Of a stretch of DNA of 64,000 bases, positions 1-16,888 are shown one piece after another (the stretch's first letter is position 1; every line of letters starts with the position of its first letter). Position numbers and translations under genes: made by a program. Below the pieces are notes generated by a model, which was not told the origin of the DNA, searched no databases, and was given only the letters and a program-made list of their open reading frames with translations. This DNA is from Ricinus communis (Eukaryota; Streptophyta; Magnoliopsida; Malpighiales; Euphorbiaceae). The stretch is from the NCBI RefSeq assembly GCF_019578655.1, contig NC_063265.1, positions 2,576,501 through 2,640,500 of the forward strand, in the 5' to 3' direction.

Positions 1-95
1 AAGTCAGTGAGTGTCAGGCTTACTACGGGTTTCGATGGCCTTACGCCTACCCATTTCCTAGTGCCGGTCACGGGCCCACGGGTGGGGTCGTGACA
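1..95 (-). repeat. Terminus of a long LTR (Ty3/gypsy type), runs off the left edge
   Basis: Read on the minus strand, the segment starts at 95 with TGTCACGACC and continues with a GC-rich stretch containing GGCACTAGGAAATGGGTAGG. This resembles the start of the solo LTR at 2270 and the fragment at 57569, in the opposite orientation to both. Only the first 95 bases of the LTR are in the window, so the element type cannot be read from coding sequence. Confidence 0.7.
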
Positions 96-2264
96 GTTTT
101 AGCATCAAATAAACAAGCATATATTATGTAATTGCTTAAAGGTATTTAAAAATTATAGTCTATAAAATTTATAAATTAACGAAACATGAGTAAATATTTT
201 TACACTATGCTTAATGTGAAGCTTGTAAATAGAGTAAGAATTTTATAAATTAACATAAAAGGTATTATAGTCTAACTGATAAAGAAAATGTACTGGAGTA
301 AGAATTATTATAAATTAACATGAGTAAATTTTTGTAATATGCTTAATGCGAAGCTTATGAAGCTAGACTCGACTCATTTGCATCCCTAGTCCTAGGAACT
401 CGTTTGCATCACTAGTCTTGACTAAATTATAAATGAAATTGGAACGAGTTTGGGATAAGATTCTATGGGGTTTTTTGAACTCTTTTTTAATAAAAAATTT
501 GATTTAATTATTTTAGCTTTTGAATTTATATGCATATTTTGCTTTTATGTATAATTTATAAATAATCGCAAAATTTATAGTTACATATTTGGTAAAATCG
601 AACTTGCTTAATGTGCTTGTTTAATGAGCTTAAAATCGAGCTTGAAATCTTATAAATGGATTTTAAATGAGTTTAAGATGGAATTCTATGGAATTTGTTG
701 AACTCTTTCTTCTTTTTTTTTTTTTTTATCAAGGACTTGATTTAATTATTTTAGTTTTTTATATGCATATTTTGCTTTTATGTAGAATTTATTTATAATT
801 GCAAAATTTACAGTTACATATTTGGTAAAATCGAACTTGCTTAACGAGTTTGAAATCAAGCCGAGCCCGAGTTTAGCTCGTTTATAACAAGTCGAACTCG
901 AGTTCGGCTCATTTATATGTACTATTGAACCAACTACGAGACGAGCTAGAACATATCAAAATTACAATAGCTGAATTCGAGTCTTAAAATATAAAAAAGT
1001 ATCGAGCTCCAGCCGAGCTAGAGCTCAATTAAATATTTGCGAGCCGAGCCTGAATATTAAAAAGCTCGGCTCAGTTTGTCTCATTTGCACCCTTAAAAGC
1101 AATCTTAAATGAAATTTAAATAGAAAACGAAAGTATTCAAACTACAAAAGTCAAATTTTTAAACCTTATTGCAGCATAATAGAAATGTTAGTAAGCGACC
1201 TTAATAAGTATCTCTTCTATTTTCGTAGATAAATCATTTAAATTAGATGTGGCTTACCTAAATACAGTGCCTGTCTCTTGAACCAAGTGTAGAAAAATCA
1301 ATTATGACATCAAACTCAACAAGTAAAAAGAAAATTGATTAAAAATTTATAGCTTTTATGTACAATCTACAATCCGCTATTAATGTCATTACTAATGGTT
1401 AAAAATCTGAAAAAAAAAAGAAAAAAAGGAAAAAATAAGTGTGGAAGTAAAAAAAATTATATTTAAAGTATCTTGAGCATTAATTATTTTAAAAAAAATT
1501 ATGAATAGTAAATAATGAATATTAATTTAATTTTAATAGCTTAAATATTTTATGTTAGTTGAAAGGTTCCAACTTAAATATGTTGTAGCACTTTAATAAA
1601 TTTATTAATGTATATGATGCTCTTGTTATGTTCCATAAAATTAAAAATATCTCATAATTAAATAAATAGAACTCAAATCATAACATATCTAAAAGTTCGA
1701 AGAGAGGAAGTATATATAAATTTAGTAAAAGACCTTGCTATTCCTTTTAATTAATATATTTTATTTTATTTTTTATTAATTTAATTTAATAATTATTTTA
1801 ATTAAACTATATTAATTTGGATTAAGAAAATAATGTTAGTCTTAGTGCAATAGATGTACTTGTATAAAAATCAATGAAAATGAGAAGTCTAACCGCATAA
1901 AAATTAATGACAACCTAAAGTCTGATTGCTTATATTTAATAAACAACTATTCATATAATTAATTTGTTATATAAGTATAAAATTTAGTTGCTGGAAGAAA
2001 TTACAATTAGATTCACGTACTAACAAATAAATATCAATTAGTTTAATAGTTTTTTTAATAATTAACTATTAATAAGTGTTCCACGGTAATATTTTTAATT
2101 TTTATATTATTACTATGTATAAAATGTGAAAAAGGAACCGATAAATTTATTAATAGACTTTTATTAATTTTTTAGTTAATCAGGTTATTTTGGCATTAAT
2201 TTAATTTATAATATTTAATAGTTTTAATTAATAATTCAATTAGTACAAGTATAATTTTAGAAAT
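96..2264. repeat. AT-rich intergenic DNA with duplicated segments; no gene seen
   Basis: No coding region is supported. A block of about 145 bases at 474-615 is repeated at 697-845; both copies share a stretch reading GCATATTTTGCTTTTATGTA and end in GGTAAAATCGAACTTGCTTAA. A shorter block around 186-240 recurs at about 321-362. Between about 365 and 1095 the DNA is rich in GAGCT/CGAGC words and is bounded by CTCATTTGCA(T/C)CC at 376 and 1080, as in non-autonomous plant transposons, but I could not define termini. Confidence 0.5.
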
Positions 2265-2269
2265 TTAAC

Positions 2270-5200
2270 TATCACGACTCACTCTGTGGACCCGTAACCG
2301 ACATTAGGGAATGGGTAGGCTTAAGGCCACCGAATCCCGTAGTAAGCATGACACTCATTAACTCAATCAAATCTCATCTCAAATTAATATTATTAAAGCC
2401 AAAAATTATCTTAATAGTTACATTTTACATAATTACTTCGGTCTGTTAGAAAAATTAGGCGAGCCCGAAACTCAGAAAATTACCACTGATACCTCTACTA
2501 TTACTACTGCGGAGAATCTAAGATTTTTACAATTTGACATACCAAATCAAACACCACCCGATGATGAAGAAGTCGGGTTACTGAGTAAGAGTCGTGGGAA
2601 GACTAACAATCAAGAATCTGAAAAACAGTAAATGGAGACTGTCAGTCTCAAGAGTGAGTTAAAATCAAATAATCTAAAGACTATTGCAGTCTTCACAGAA
2701 AATATTAGTTATTCGAATCAATATATCAAATCCCGAATATAAACACAAATCATAATATCATCATACCATAATAGAAAAATAAATAAATAAATAAAAATAT
2801 ATTTTTACTTTTATGGGACGAGTGGCTCAGTAGAACCCTAACCCCAAATTCTAGTAGCCTTTTGGCTCTCTTAATCCAATAAGACTAATGCCTAGAGAGC
2901 AATGCTCGACTCGGGACCTTACCTCCAGTCTGGTCATTTAAGTATCCAAATAAGCAAGCGCCCACAAAGCAATGCTCGACCAGGGACCTTTACTCCGGCA
3001 TCTCATTCCAATAGGACCGACGCCTAGAGAGCGAAACTCGACCAAGATCCTTAACTCCAGTTTGGTCACTTAATATTCACTATCTGCCTAAGCCTTTCAG
3101 CTCTCTTATTCCAATAAGACTGGAGCCCAGAGAGCAATGCTCGACCAGGGACCTTACCTCTAGTCTGGTCACTTAAGTATCCAAATAAGCTGGTGCCCAG
3201 AGAGCAATGCTCGACTAGGGACCTTACCTCCGGCAATTTACTCAAATCAGCCCAGAAAGCCATGCTCGACCAGGGCAAAACTCATAATAATCTTATTACC
3301 TGTCCATAATCATTACCGGTGCGCACGCGGTCCTGATGTAACCCATTAGGTGGCATGTTCTACGAAAGCCACATTCCCAAATCGCAATCATCACATTTAA
3401 TAAATATCATTGTCTAATGAAATCATTCAATACATATTGAAATAAAGATTAAAAATTTAAGGTAAAGCAACGTGCAATTCGTGAGGAAAAATAATAACGT
3501 TTGTATTATTATAACATTACTAATAATAATATTTATATTATTTTCAATAATTAATAATCAAGTAAAATCATTTATATTGCGATACTAATAATCATATTAA
3601 GCATAAATTCTAAAATAACATATTAAAATCAGACTTAGCAATAGTGCAATGATTAAATGACTTTAACTCATAGAATTGGGCGACCTCCTAGCTCTGCTCT
3701 GGTGCCTCGATTGGAGCGAGCCGAACAGACAGATCATCTAATCACGGAAAATGATTTATCAAATATGTTGAACAATTTCAATTGACCCTAGGTCTAGATT
3801 TCTATGACTACCTGTCTAAGAATCTCGACTCGGTAAATTCTACCGAAAATTCGGCAGAACCTCCCCTACAACACGAACATTTACCCTCCGTAAAACGAGT
3901 CCAAGACCTGCCAGAAAAACACTTCAAATATCTAACAATCCAAACAACGGGAGTCGAGTCCCCAAACTTCACTATTTTTTCTGACTCCGCTACACAGCAC
4001 AAAACACGAGGCAGGCAAACTAACAGACAATTATTTTTGACTCACAAATATCATCTAAATACTCAACACAATTAATAGGCATACAATTACACCAAGAATT
4101 CTAAAATTAACGGGCTAGAGAAAATTACTGAGACGCTTGATTGCTCGGTCGACTCGCCTCTAGCCGCCGAAGTCCGATCAACGATCTGAACACACCATCG
4201 GACTCGAAATGATGCATTGACAATGATCCTTGCTTCTGATTTTCCGATTTGACACCCGATCATCCAGAGAGATTTTTGGACGATCTTAGCCGTCGATTCG
4301 CAAACGAAGTTCGATCGCCACGAAACCGGTGTCATTGCAAAGCTTGAGCTGAGGAGAGTCGGGATACGTCCTCTGATCGTCCATTCTCCGTCGGAGCTCG
4401 CCAAAAAAATCAAAAAATGCAGCCGCCACCTACTTCGCCGGAACTCCCTCCTTCGGCCACCAAAACCGACGCCGCTACCGCCAAAAGGAAGCTTTCTTGA
4501 AAGTCGGCCGCCCCTTCTTGCCTTCCGCCGACACCGCTGCCACACCAGCCACTCTCAGCGATCTTCTCATCCCCGCACGATTCTCTCTCTCCCCGACACC
4601 TCTCTCTCTCCTTTTCCTTCTTCCCCGATTCCTTTCCTTTCAATACCGGCATTTGACCCCTGAACGTTTCCTTATTACAATTTGGTCCCTCAACTTTCTT
4701 AATTACTTACAATTTCATCATGCAGAATTTCCAATTAACCCTTAAACTTTTCTTTAGCCTTTCAATTAAGCCCCTAGCTAATTAATTTAGGCCAAATTAG
4801 AATTATTGAAAATACACAATTACATAAATACCCCTGCCGACATATTTATTTATAAAAATACCAAACATCCAAATTTCCATTAAAACCCCATATTGATGAA
4901 ATTACACTTTTAAATCCTCATCCAAAAATAAATTTTCTATTTAGTATTAACACAATTAATTTAAATAATCAATTTGCTAAATATTTTTCAACTTAAAATT
5001 TAATACCACTAATTAATTAAAATATCTATTTTTTCTAAATTCCTTTTATAAAAACACCCTTTACAATTTCTCCATAATTTTTCAATATATAATTTTATTT
5101 ATATAAATATGCATTTGGAGAAAATTTAAAAATATAATTATTTCTCAATTAATTTACTTAATTAATTTCTTAAAAATTCAAACTAATAGGATATAGAAAG

Positions 5201-5339
5201 AATGACTCCTTTATTAGTCTAATATTAAAATTCAAAATTTGCATTTGAATTATTCCAACTAAACCAAGTAAAAATTAAATTAAATTAATTTTAAATGAAA
5301 ATACTCATTATTAAATATATAAAAATTCTGGATATTACA
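2270..5339 (+). mobile_element. Solo LTR of a long-LTR Ty3/gypsy-type element
   Basis: The left end reads TATCACGACTC (apparently a mutated TGTCACGAC) and the right end reads GGATATTACA. The element is flanked by a perfect 5-bp duplication, TTAAC, at 2265-2269 and 5340-5344. Length is 3070 bp with no gag or pol sequence, so it is a solo LTR left by unequal recombination rather than a full element. Long LTRs that begin TGTCACGACC are known in chromoviruses such as Del/Tekay; that lineage is an inference. The GC-rich part at 4090-4670 has short open frames on both strands, but none looks like a real gene. Confidence 0.85.
2885..3280 (+). repeat. Tandem repeat array inside the solo LTR
   Basis: About six degenerate units of 57-100 bp each carry the core AGAGAGCAATGCTCGAC followed by GGGACCTTACCTCC and, in most, TCTGGTCACTTAAGTATCC. 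Cores start near 2895, 2957, 3027, 3127, 3195 and 3251. It is probably an amplified U3 segment; no coding potential is seen. Confidence 0.8.
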
Positions 5340-5344
5340 TTAAC

Positions 5345-5346
5345 TC

Positions 5347-5388
<42 letters not shown>

Positions 5389-7850
5389 TGATAATCGATT
5401 CTTTTAAATTGGTAAAATTAGTTTGTTATAATAAAGAAAAAACATATGTATACATTTTAATTATTTAACTTATAAAATATAACAGGTTAAGTACAAAAAT
5501 ACTACAATACTTCTAGAATTAGAATCCAAAAAGAATAGCATGTAACTAAATTTTCAATATTAAGTATATATTTAATCTAATATTAATATAATAAGTAAAT
5601 AATTAAAATAACATACTAAATAGTAATAATAATAAATAAAAAGGATATTATATGAAGGAAATAATATGCACGATTTTTAATAGGTCATTAAAAGTAGAAA
5701 GAACAAGTATGTTGAGATAATACAATAAAGGTCTAATTTCTAATTAAATCATGAACTTTACACATAATTTTATCTAATTGTTTTAAAATTTTAAAATAAA
5801 TATTTATACTTCCAATTTAATTTCAACAACACTTTTCAATAATAATTTTTAAAATTTTACAATGAGTCAATTTAGCTTACTAACATTAAAATTAGTAAGT
5901 ATTATATTTAAATGTAAAATATGTTATGTTTATATTTATATTTATATATCAAGATTATTATTACAAATTAAGAAAAAAATTGTAGTAGCATGTAAAGTGT
6001 ATTTATATATGGCATTAAGTTATTATTTTAATAAAATGTAAGCATGTTTATTTTATCTTAATAAAATATGTATATTGTAAGAGTTTTATGTATTAATATA
6101 TTTTTATTAATATATAATATAAGTTATACATAGCATATAGGATCTTCAATTTAACGATTCTATCATTAGATTATTAATAATAATTTCAAATTAATTAATA
6201 TATTGTAAACATAAAAGTCTTATAAAATATAAATAGTAATTTTGATAATCTTTTGCTACATTTCAAAAATCTTGAAAGTAAATTATCAAGTTTCAATTTA
6301 ATTATATTTATCGTAAATGTATTTTAAATATCTAAATTTAAATAAAATCTTAGAATTAACATGTTTAATTTTATAACTTTCTAAAGTAGAGAAATATAGT
6401 TCATACTATAAAGTGCTTTCTATATTTTACTTTATTAAAATAAAATAAAATTATCAGGATATAATTTCTTTATTGAATAGATATTATAGTATTTATAAAT
6501 CTTGAATTTTTAACAATATATGTTAAATTTATTTACTATTAGTTATAAAAGTAATGAGCACAAATTTTATAAGTTATAAATAGGTTAACTATTAGATGAA
6601 GTTACTATAATAAATAAATTCTTTTTCAATATTTTAATGCTAAAAATATTTATGATGTTAAATTTTTATATATATATATATATAAAATATAATTTTATTT
6701 TTAATGATAATGAGTCAAGAAATTAATATTCACATGCTAAGCACCTAAATAAAAAACTAGTTTATATAAATTGCTAAATAAGAAAGAAAAAACATGTTAG
6801 AAAACTGCTTTCATATAAATATAGATTTTATCTATTAATTAAAGATAAAGTTAAATAATTTTTCTTATAAATAAAGTTAAATGATTTTTTAAATGAAAAA
6901 TCATGAATTTTGTGTCTAATATTAGATAGACTCATATGTGAGCTTTAATAAACTGAGAAATAAAAAGAATACACTGCTGATAATATTAGAAAATGTTAAT
7001 ATTCTTTTCTCTACATTTTTAAGACTTTGTTTAAATCATTTTGAAATATGATTTTATCTTTTAAAATTTTCTTTCCAATTAATGATAATATTAATAAAAT
7101 TTATCTTAATTCTAGAAAAAATTTATTTGACTTTTATACATTATAATATATATAAAAAAAAACCACAGTAATTTCCATATAGTGATATTCTATATATAAA
7201 AATAATATCTATATAATGATAAATAATTATGATTTCAATTTGGGTCAGTTATTAATAGGAATAACTATCATAATAAGTTATAAATTTTTTTAAAAACAAT
7301 GTTCCTCTATATAATAATATTTTTATATTTAAATTTAAAAATATGTAAAATAACTACATAGTAACTTTTATATAGTAATATTTTATATAGAAATAATTTT
7401 TATGTAATAATAAAAAATTATGATTTCAATTTGAATCGGTTATAAATAGATATAAACTCTTTATTGTAATTCGTCATAAATATTTTAAATCTTACTTAAA
7501 AAATTCTTTTATATACTAATATTCATATATATAAATTTAAAAAAAATATTATATTATATTTTATCTTACTATAATATCATTTTATCTCATCTATTTTATT
7601 TATATGATAGAAAAATATTAACATATTTTATTTTTAATTTATATTATATTATTTTAAAATTAAATATTAAATTTTAAAAAATAATTTAATTTATAAATAT
7701 CTATTAAATTATTCTTTATAATTATAAATTTTATTTAATTTTAAATACATATTTTACGAAAAATTATAATATTTCAAATTAAAGTCGAGTTTTTAAAAAT
7801 TAATATAACTTCACGTAACCAAACAAAAACAATGAAATGCTTGAAATCGT
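5345..7850. repeat. AT-rich intergenic DNA with microsatellites and a 185-bp direct duplication
   Basis: No gene is supported. An (AAT)n tract lies at 5350-5385 and a (TA)n tract near 6670. A block at about 7167-7300 containing ATTATGATTTCAATTTG is repeated at about 7351-7490, and a diverged third copy lies near 25378-25505. The shared words include TTCCTCTATATA and AGTTATAAATA, so this is a dispersed repeat family. Confidence 0.55.
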
Positions 7851-8059
7851 ATAGGCTCGTTTTGGCTCCCAGCAGCAATAAGTGGCTAGATTACTGACTG
7901 CCACCGTATGGCCGAACCAATGGTGGAAGCGGAGAGGATTTTACTGATAGTGTGAAACGGAGAAGCCATTACAAAAGAAAAGAACCCATCCTTTTATTTA
8001 TTTTCTGTTGGAATCCTAATCAACCACAGGATGGCTGGTTGAATTAATATATCCTCGTT

Positions 8060-8160
8060 GACGTCGCCTCATGCCACGTGCTCCCTCTTCTCTCTTATTT
8101 ATTTATTTTTTCTTTTTCTGTAATATGTCTGCGAGTATTTATATATATATATATATATCA
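8060..8160 (+). promoter_or_regulatory. Proximal promoter of the LEC1-like gene
   Basis: A TGACGTC element (8060-8066) and a CCACGTG G-box (8074-8080) lie about 210-230 bases upstream of the start codon. A TATA-like run, TATTTATATATATA, follows at about 8136-8158. CACGTG and TGACGTC are bZIP/bHLH sites that are common in seed and ABA-regulated promoters. The role here is inferred from position; the transcription start is not mapped. Confidence 0.5.
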
Positions 8161-8288
8161 GCAGACTATAGAAATGTGTACACTTGCTCTCTACTTATTA
8201 TTTTCAGCATCTTCACACCCTTCCTTCCTTCTTGATTGATCAGTTTTCACTTCTGAGCCCAAAGAGGAAGAAAGAGAAAGAGAAGAAG

Positions 8289-12557
<4,269 letters not shown>

Positions 12558-14195
12558 GGTATATATAACGAAGAACGCTACACTAACCAGATGTATTGCT
12601 AACGTAGGTTAGTGTTTATTGTGAGTCGTGTAATGGAAGAACCTAGCACTTGTTTCTGTTTGGTTGGCACTGTACCAAAACATCAAGGTCTTCCCTAATC
12701 AGATGCTCTCGGGTAGCTTTATGACTGTTTATTTTAGTGATCCTTTTCGCATTTTTCCATCCTCTTAATTCTCTCCCATTGTTGAATATCCTGATAGATT
12801 TACAAACCCATAGATTATATATACTAACCTAAGAACAAAAAAAAGACAAGTAAAACTTAGCTATAAAAGATAAAATAAAGACTGAAATGGGTGGGCTCGT
12901 CTTGGACTCAATTTTGATGAATTGAGCCCAAGCCAAATCTTTTGAAATAAATAAATAAATTATTACAGTTATTGTTTTTGACTAATATAAAATTAATATG
13001 GTACAAATTTTACATATTATTGTATATCATCAGTTCATTTCAGCATGTATAAATTCCATTCAACAATATATACACTACATTTATTTTTGTTTTTGGAAAG
13101 GGATAATTATTTTACTGCTTGATTTTTTCTTTTAAATTTTGGGAAAACTATTTGATTTTTGGCTTAATACTGCTTTATTGTTTTATTATATTACATCGTT
13201 TTTATATTTATATAAAATTTAAATATTAATTTCTTTTATTCAAAGTCAATAAGGTCAAAGGCTAAATTAATAAAATAAAATAAAATTGATCCTGAATCTT
13301 TTTATAAAATATTAGATTTGTTTAAAATTATTAATTATTTTTATTAAATTAGATATAATATTTAATTCTAGCATAGTTTAATTCTACTATCTAACAAAAT
13401 AATAATAAAAGATAATATTTGTTCTAAAAATAAATATTTTTGAAATATTTAAATCTTTAAGTTTAAATTATGCAAAAAACTGAAGTAAGTAAAAGAATTA
13501 GTCATTTTATTAGATAATAGAATTGATATGTTGTAAAACTAATTATTACCCCATTAAAATTAATATTTTTTTTTATGATAAAAATATCAATTTTGAATGA
13601 GTTTCATACTTGGTAAAAAAAGTAAAAATTAAGAATTAAAATTTTATTTATTAATTAGTTCTTTTTGATTATATTGACTTTAGATATAAGAATAGTAATT
13701 ATTTTTAGAATATAGTAAAGCTTTTAATATAATAGAAAAGATACAAATAGCAATTCATGCATTAAAATAAAAATTAGAAGGTAATTAGTAATTACTGCTT
13801 TTAGAAAATGAAATCACCTCATTTGCACCAAAAAGGTTATATATATATTATTTTGCTTGTCATTATTATTCACGTTATAAAAATTATAATATTATTATAT
13901 AATATTATATTTTATTACTCAAATTTAATTGTTTTATGTGTATTTCTTTTCCGTATAATAGCATCCTGTTGTTATATTTTAGAATTAATTTTATAAAAGT
14001 TAAATATTTAATTCTTTGCTTTTTTTTATTGATATGTTGTTAATACTATTAGAATTCTGTATTATTTATGAAAAATATATTATTTTTAAATGAATATTTG
14101 TTGTATTTTTAGATATATTTAATAAATTCTGAAAAATAAAAAATATGAAACACGTTTATTACTTTTATTTCAACAATCTTATAAATTTAAAATTT

Positions 14196-14227
<32 letters not shown>

Positions 14228-16100
14228 ATTTAATACTAAATTTCCATATTTAAATAAAAATAAAATCTTATACTTTAAGAATAAGATATCAAGAAAAAAA
14301 AGAATGTAAAAATATATGAATTTTGGATAAAAATAATGAATACAGTAATAAAAGATATTTTTAAATCATCACGATAAAAGAGTAAAATAAACATAAAATA
14401 TTAAATAAATGATAACATTAAAAAATGAGATGATTTTTTCTTCTACATAGCTTGACATATTAGCTTGGGTTTACTAATAACAAAATATAAATAATTTTTT
14501 TTTTAATTTAAAATATCTTAAAATTTTGTCTGCATATTTTATAAATTAAATTTATAATAAGACATAATAGTAAAACTCAACTTTTATACATGTATAATGT
14601 AATGATAATTGATTTAATATATAAAAATTTGATCATATTAAATAATTCATTTATCCTATCAATAAGTATTATAATAAAAAATAAGTATTATGAATATATT
14701 GATTTAATACATTAATATAATGAAATTAATAAATTATTATCTTTCTGTTATTTTATATCTTTAATCGTTACGAAATTGAACATTCGAACCCGTCTTATAT
14801 ATAGTGTAATATTACAATTATTAATTACTTATGAAATTTAAAAATATACTAAATTAAGTTAATTATATATAAAAATTATAATAGGATTAGGATGAATTAT
14901 TTTAATTATTTATTAATTATAATGAGATTAGAAAATTAAATTAATCACATATGAAATTGTGATTAATTAATAATTAATTCTAAGTTAGTTAAAATCTCCC
15001 GGCTATATTTTTATCTAAACTAATTTTGTACAAATAAAAATTATTACTATAAAAATTATTAAAAAGAAATAATATGATTCTTTTTATGAACATCGAGTAT
15101 TTTCTATTTACTATATAATAAAAGATTAAATTAATCTAATTATACAAATTAATGAGATCTTATAAATAAATTCATTTGTCTCTATCTTTCTTTCTTCACA
15201 CTTCTATATATGTTATGATTAATAGATTATTTCAAGTTTATATGAAAAGAGGAAGATAGATAAATTTTTTAATTAATTAGGTTAATTTAGTCATTTATTA
15301 ATGTAATTTAATTTTTTTAGTACAAATCTAATTTTAAAAGTTCAACCTTTTAGGATTTTAATCAATAAACATTATAATTCTAAAAAAAATATATGTTAAG
15401 TATATAAATTAATTTTTAGCTATAGAATAATTTCTATTTCTAAAAAATATTATATTAATTATATTTTAAATACTAATTTTATATTTAATTTTATATCGAT
15501 GTAATAAATAAATAATTAAAATAACATACGTCAATAATAAATATAAAGAGATACTATATGAGAATAATAATCTGTATAATTATAATATTAAAATTTAAAA
15601 TATATTATTTTATTTTATTATATAATAATAAGTCAAATAATTAATATATATTTTTAAAATATCTAAAAAGAATAATATATATATAAAAGGGAAAGAGTTT
15701 TTTTTTTTTCTCTTTTCTAATTGAGAGCGGGAAATTTAAATATGAGATATTATTAAAGTATCTAACACTAAATTAACACTTGGTAGTACCCACATTATCC
15801 GGAAATTAAGTCAATTTCTATGCATCTCAAGATAGTAATAATAGTGACAGATGATTAAGAAGAGAAAATAATAAATACTTCAAAAACCAAAAGATTTTTC
15901 ATGCACGCAAGCGAAAGTACTTCGGGCATATTAGCAAAAAACTACAGTTATTTTTCCTTGAAAAAACCAAAGCTATTTCTTGCCAAAATTTCAATTAGTC
16001 AGTTAACATATTAGGACCTTTTTTGCCATTAAAGTAGAAAAGAAAAAGGAAAATAATCAAATGATTTAGATACACAACCCAATAAACCGTTGTTATGTTC
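12558..16100. other. 3' flank and AT-rich intergenic DNA; no gene seen
   Basis: The first 200 bases are probably the 3' UTR of the LEC1-like gene. The rest is strongly AT-rich, with an (AAT)n tract near 14199-14225 and numerous homopolymer runs. Short frames such as 13808-13996 are hydrophobic by AT-rich composition alone and are not credible genes. Confidence 0.6.
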
Positions 16101-16124
16101 ATGAAGAGTCACCATGCAACTGTA

Positions 16125-16256
16125 TATATACATATATAAACCACCCTGACATCCAAACATTGTCTATCGCCACAACAGCACACATCAAACCATCAAATCT
16201 TAGAGAATATAAAACTAAAAGAAGAAGAAAAAGAAGAAGAAGAAGAAGAAGAAGAA
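16125..16256 (+). promoter_or_regulatory. Core promoter and 5' leader of the OSR-like gene
   Basis: TATATATACATATATAAACC near 16123-16141 is a plausible TATA box about 115 bases before the start codon. The leader ends in an (AAG)n purine tract, about 16217-16256, that runs into the ATG. Such tracts are common in plant 5' UTRs and may vary in length. Confidence 0.45.
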
Positions 16257-16436
16257 ATGGAAGAAGAATATGGATGGGGCACTGGTTCAACCATTGCACT
16301 TGTGCTGGTTGCTTTGATTCTGCTGTTTGCTCCTTTAGGAATGGGGCCATTGCAGCCACCGCCTGCTCTTTTGTTGTTATTCTTCCCTGTCACGCTGGTC
16401 GCTCTCTTCTACTTCCTCCATCAAGCCTCTAAGTAA
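16257..16436 (+). CDS. Small OSR/ARGOS-like membrane protein
   Basis: The uninterrupted frame encodes 59 residues starting MEEEYGWGTGSTIALVLVAL and ending FLHQASK. It has a short acidic N-terminus, a hydrophobic segment (about residues 11-27), a turn with GMGPLQPPP (about 28-36), and a second hydrophobic segment (about 37-55). This two-helix layout around a proline-rich turn matches the OSR domain of ARGOS, ARL and OSR1, ER-associated promoters of organ growth linked to auxin, brassinosteroid and ethylene responses. At 59 residues it is shorter than ARGOS and lacks most of the N-terminal region. The start follows the (AAG)n leader directly; there is no intron and the 3' flank has no continuing frame. 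An unrelated hydrophobic peptide remains possible. Confidence 0.6.
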   Translation: MEEEYGWGTGSTIALVLVALILLFAPLGMGPLQPPPALLLLFFPVTLVALFYFLHQASK

Positions 16437-16888
16437 ATACATGCATTTGTAATATGTATATGTTTTCAATTACAAATTCTTTCTTTTTCTTTCTTTCTTT
16501 TCTTTTCCTTTTTTTTTGGGGTTATTGTTGTTCTATATATTAACAAAGTGGGGCTACTGTCAGAACTACTGTTGTTTCTTTATAAATGATGTTTTTTTTT
16601 TTGTTTACTTTTTCTATGATTATATTGGTAATATACCCATTTTGGTTCCTGTTTACATTTATTTGTATGCATTCTGCTGCACTTAGTTCTTCAACTTTGC
16701 TAGGAGGAACCCTGTAACCACATTGCAGATTGGCTAGCCAAGTAAATTGTATATAATGTTTTTGTATATTGGCAGGGTTGTATCCCCCCCTTCTAATATG
16801 TTGGAATATTAACATATAAATATGATAAGCCAGCAGTAATATTTATGTGTAATATATTATTCTCAACAATAAGGAGTAAGAACTACAA

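Noticed and set aside
4087..4745. Overlapping open frames of 80-152 codons on both strands
   Set aside because: They lie in the GC-rich part of the solo LTR, overlap each other, are Arg/Ser-rich by composition and match no family.
16160..16432. A 90-codon Arg-rich plus-strand frame and two minus-strand frames overlapping the OSR-like gene
   Set aside because: The Arg run is the (AAG)n leader read in another frame; the frame-1 product with helix-turn-helix hydrophobic layout is far more plausible.
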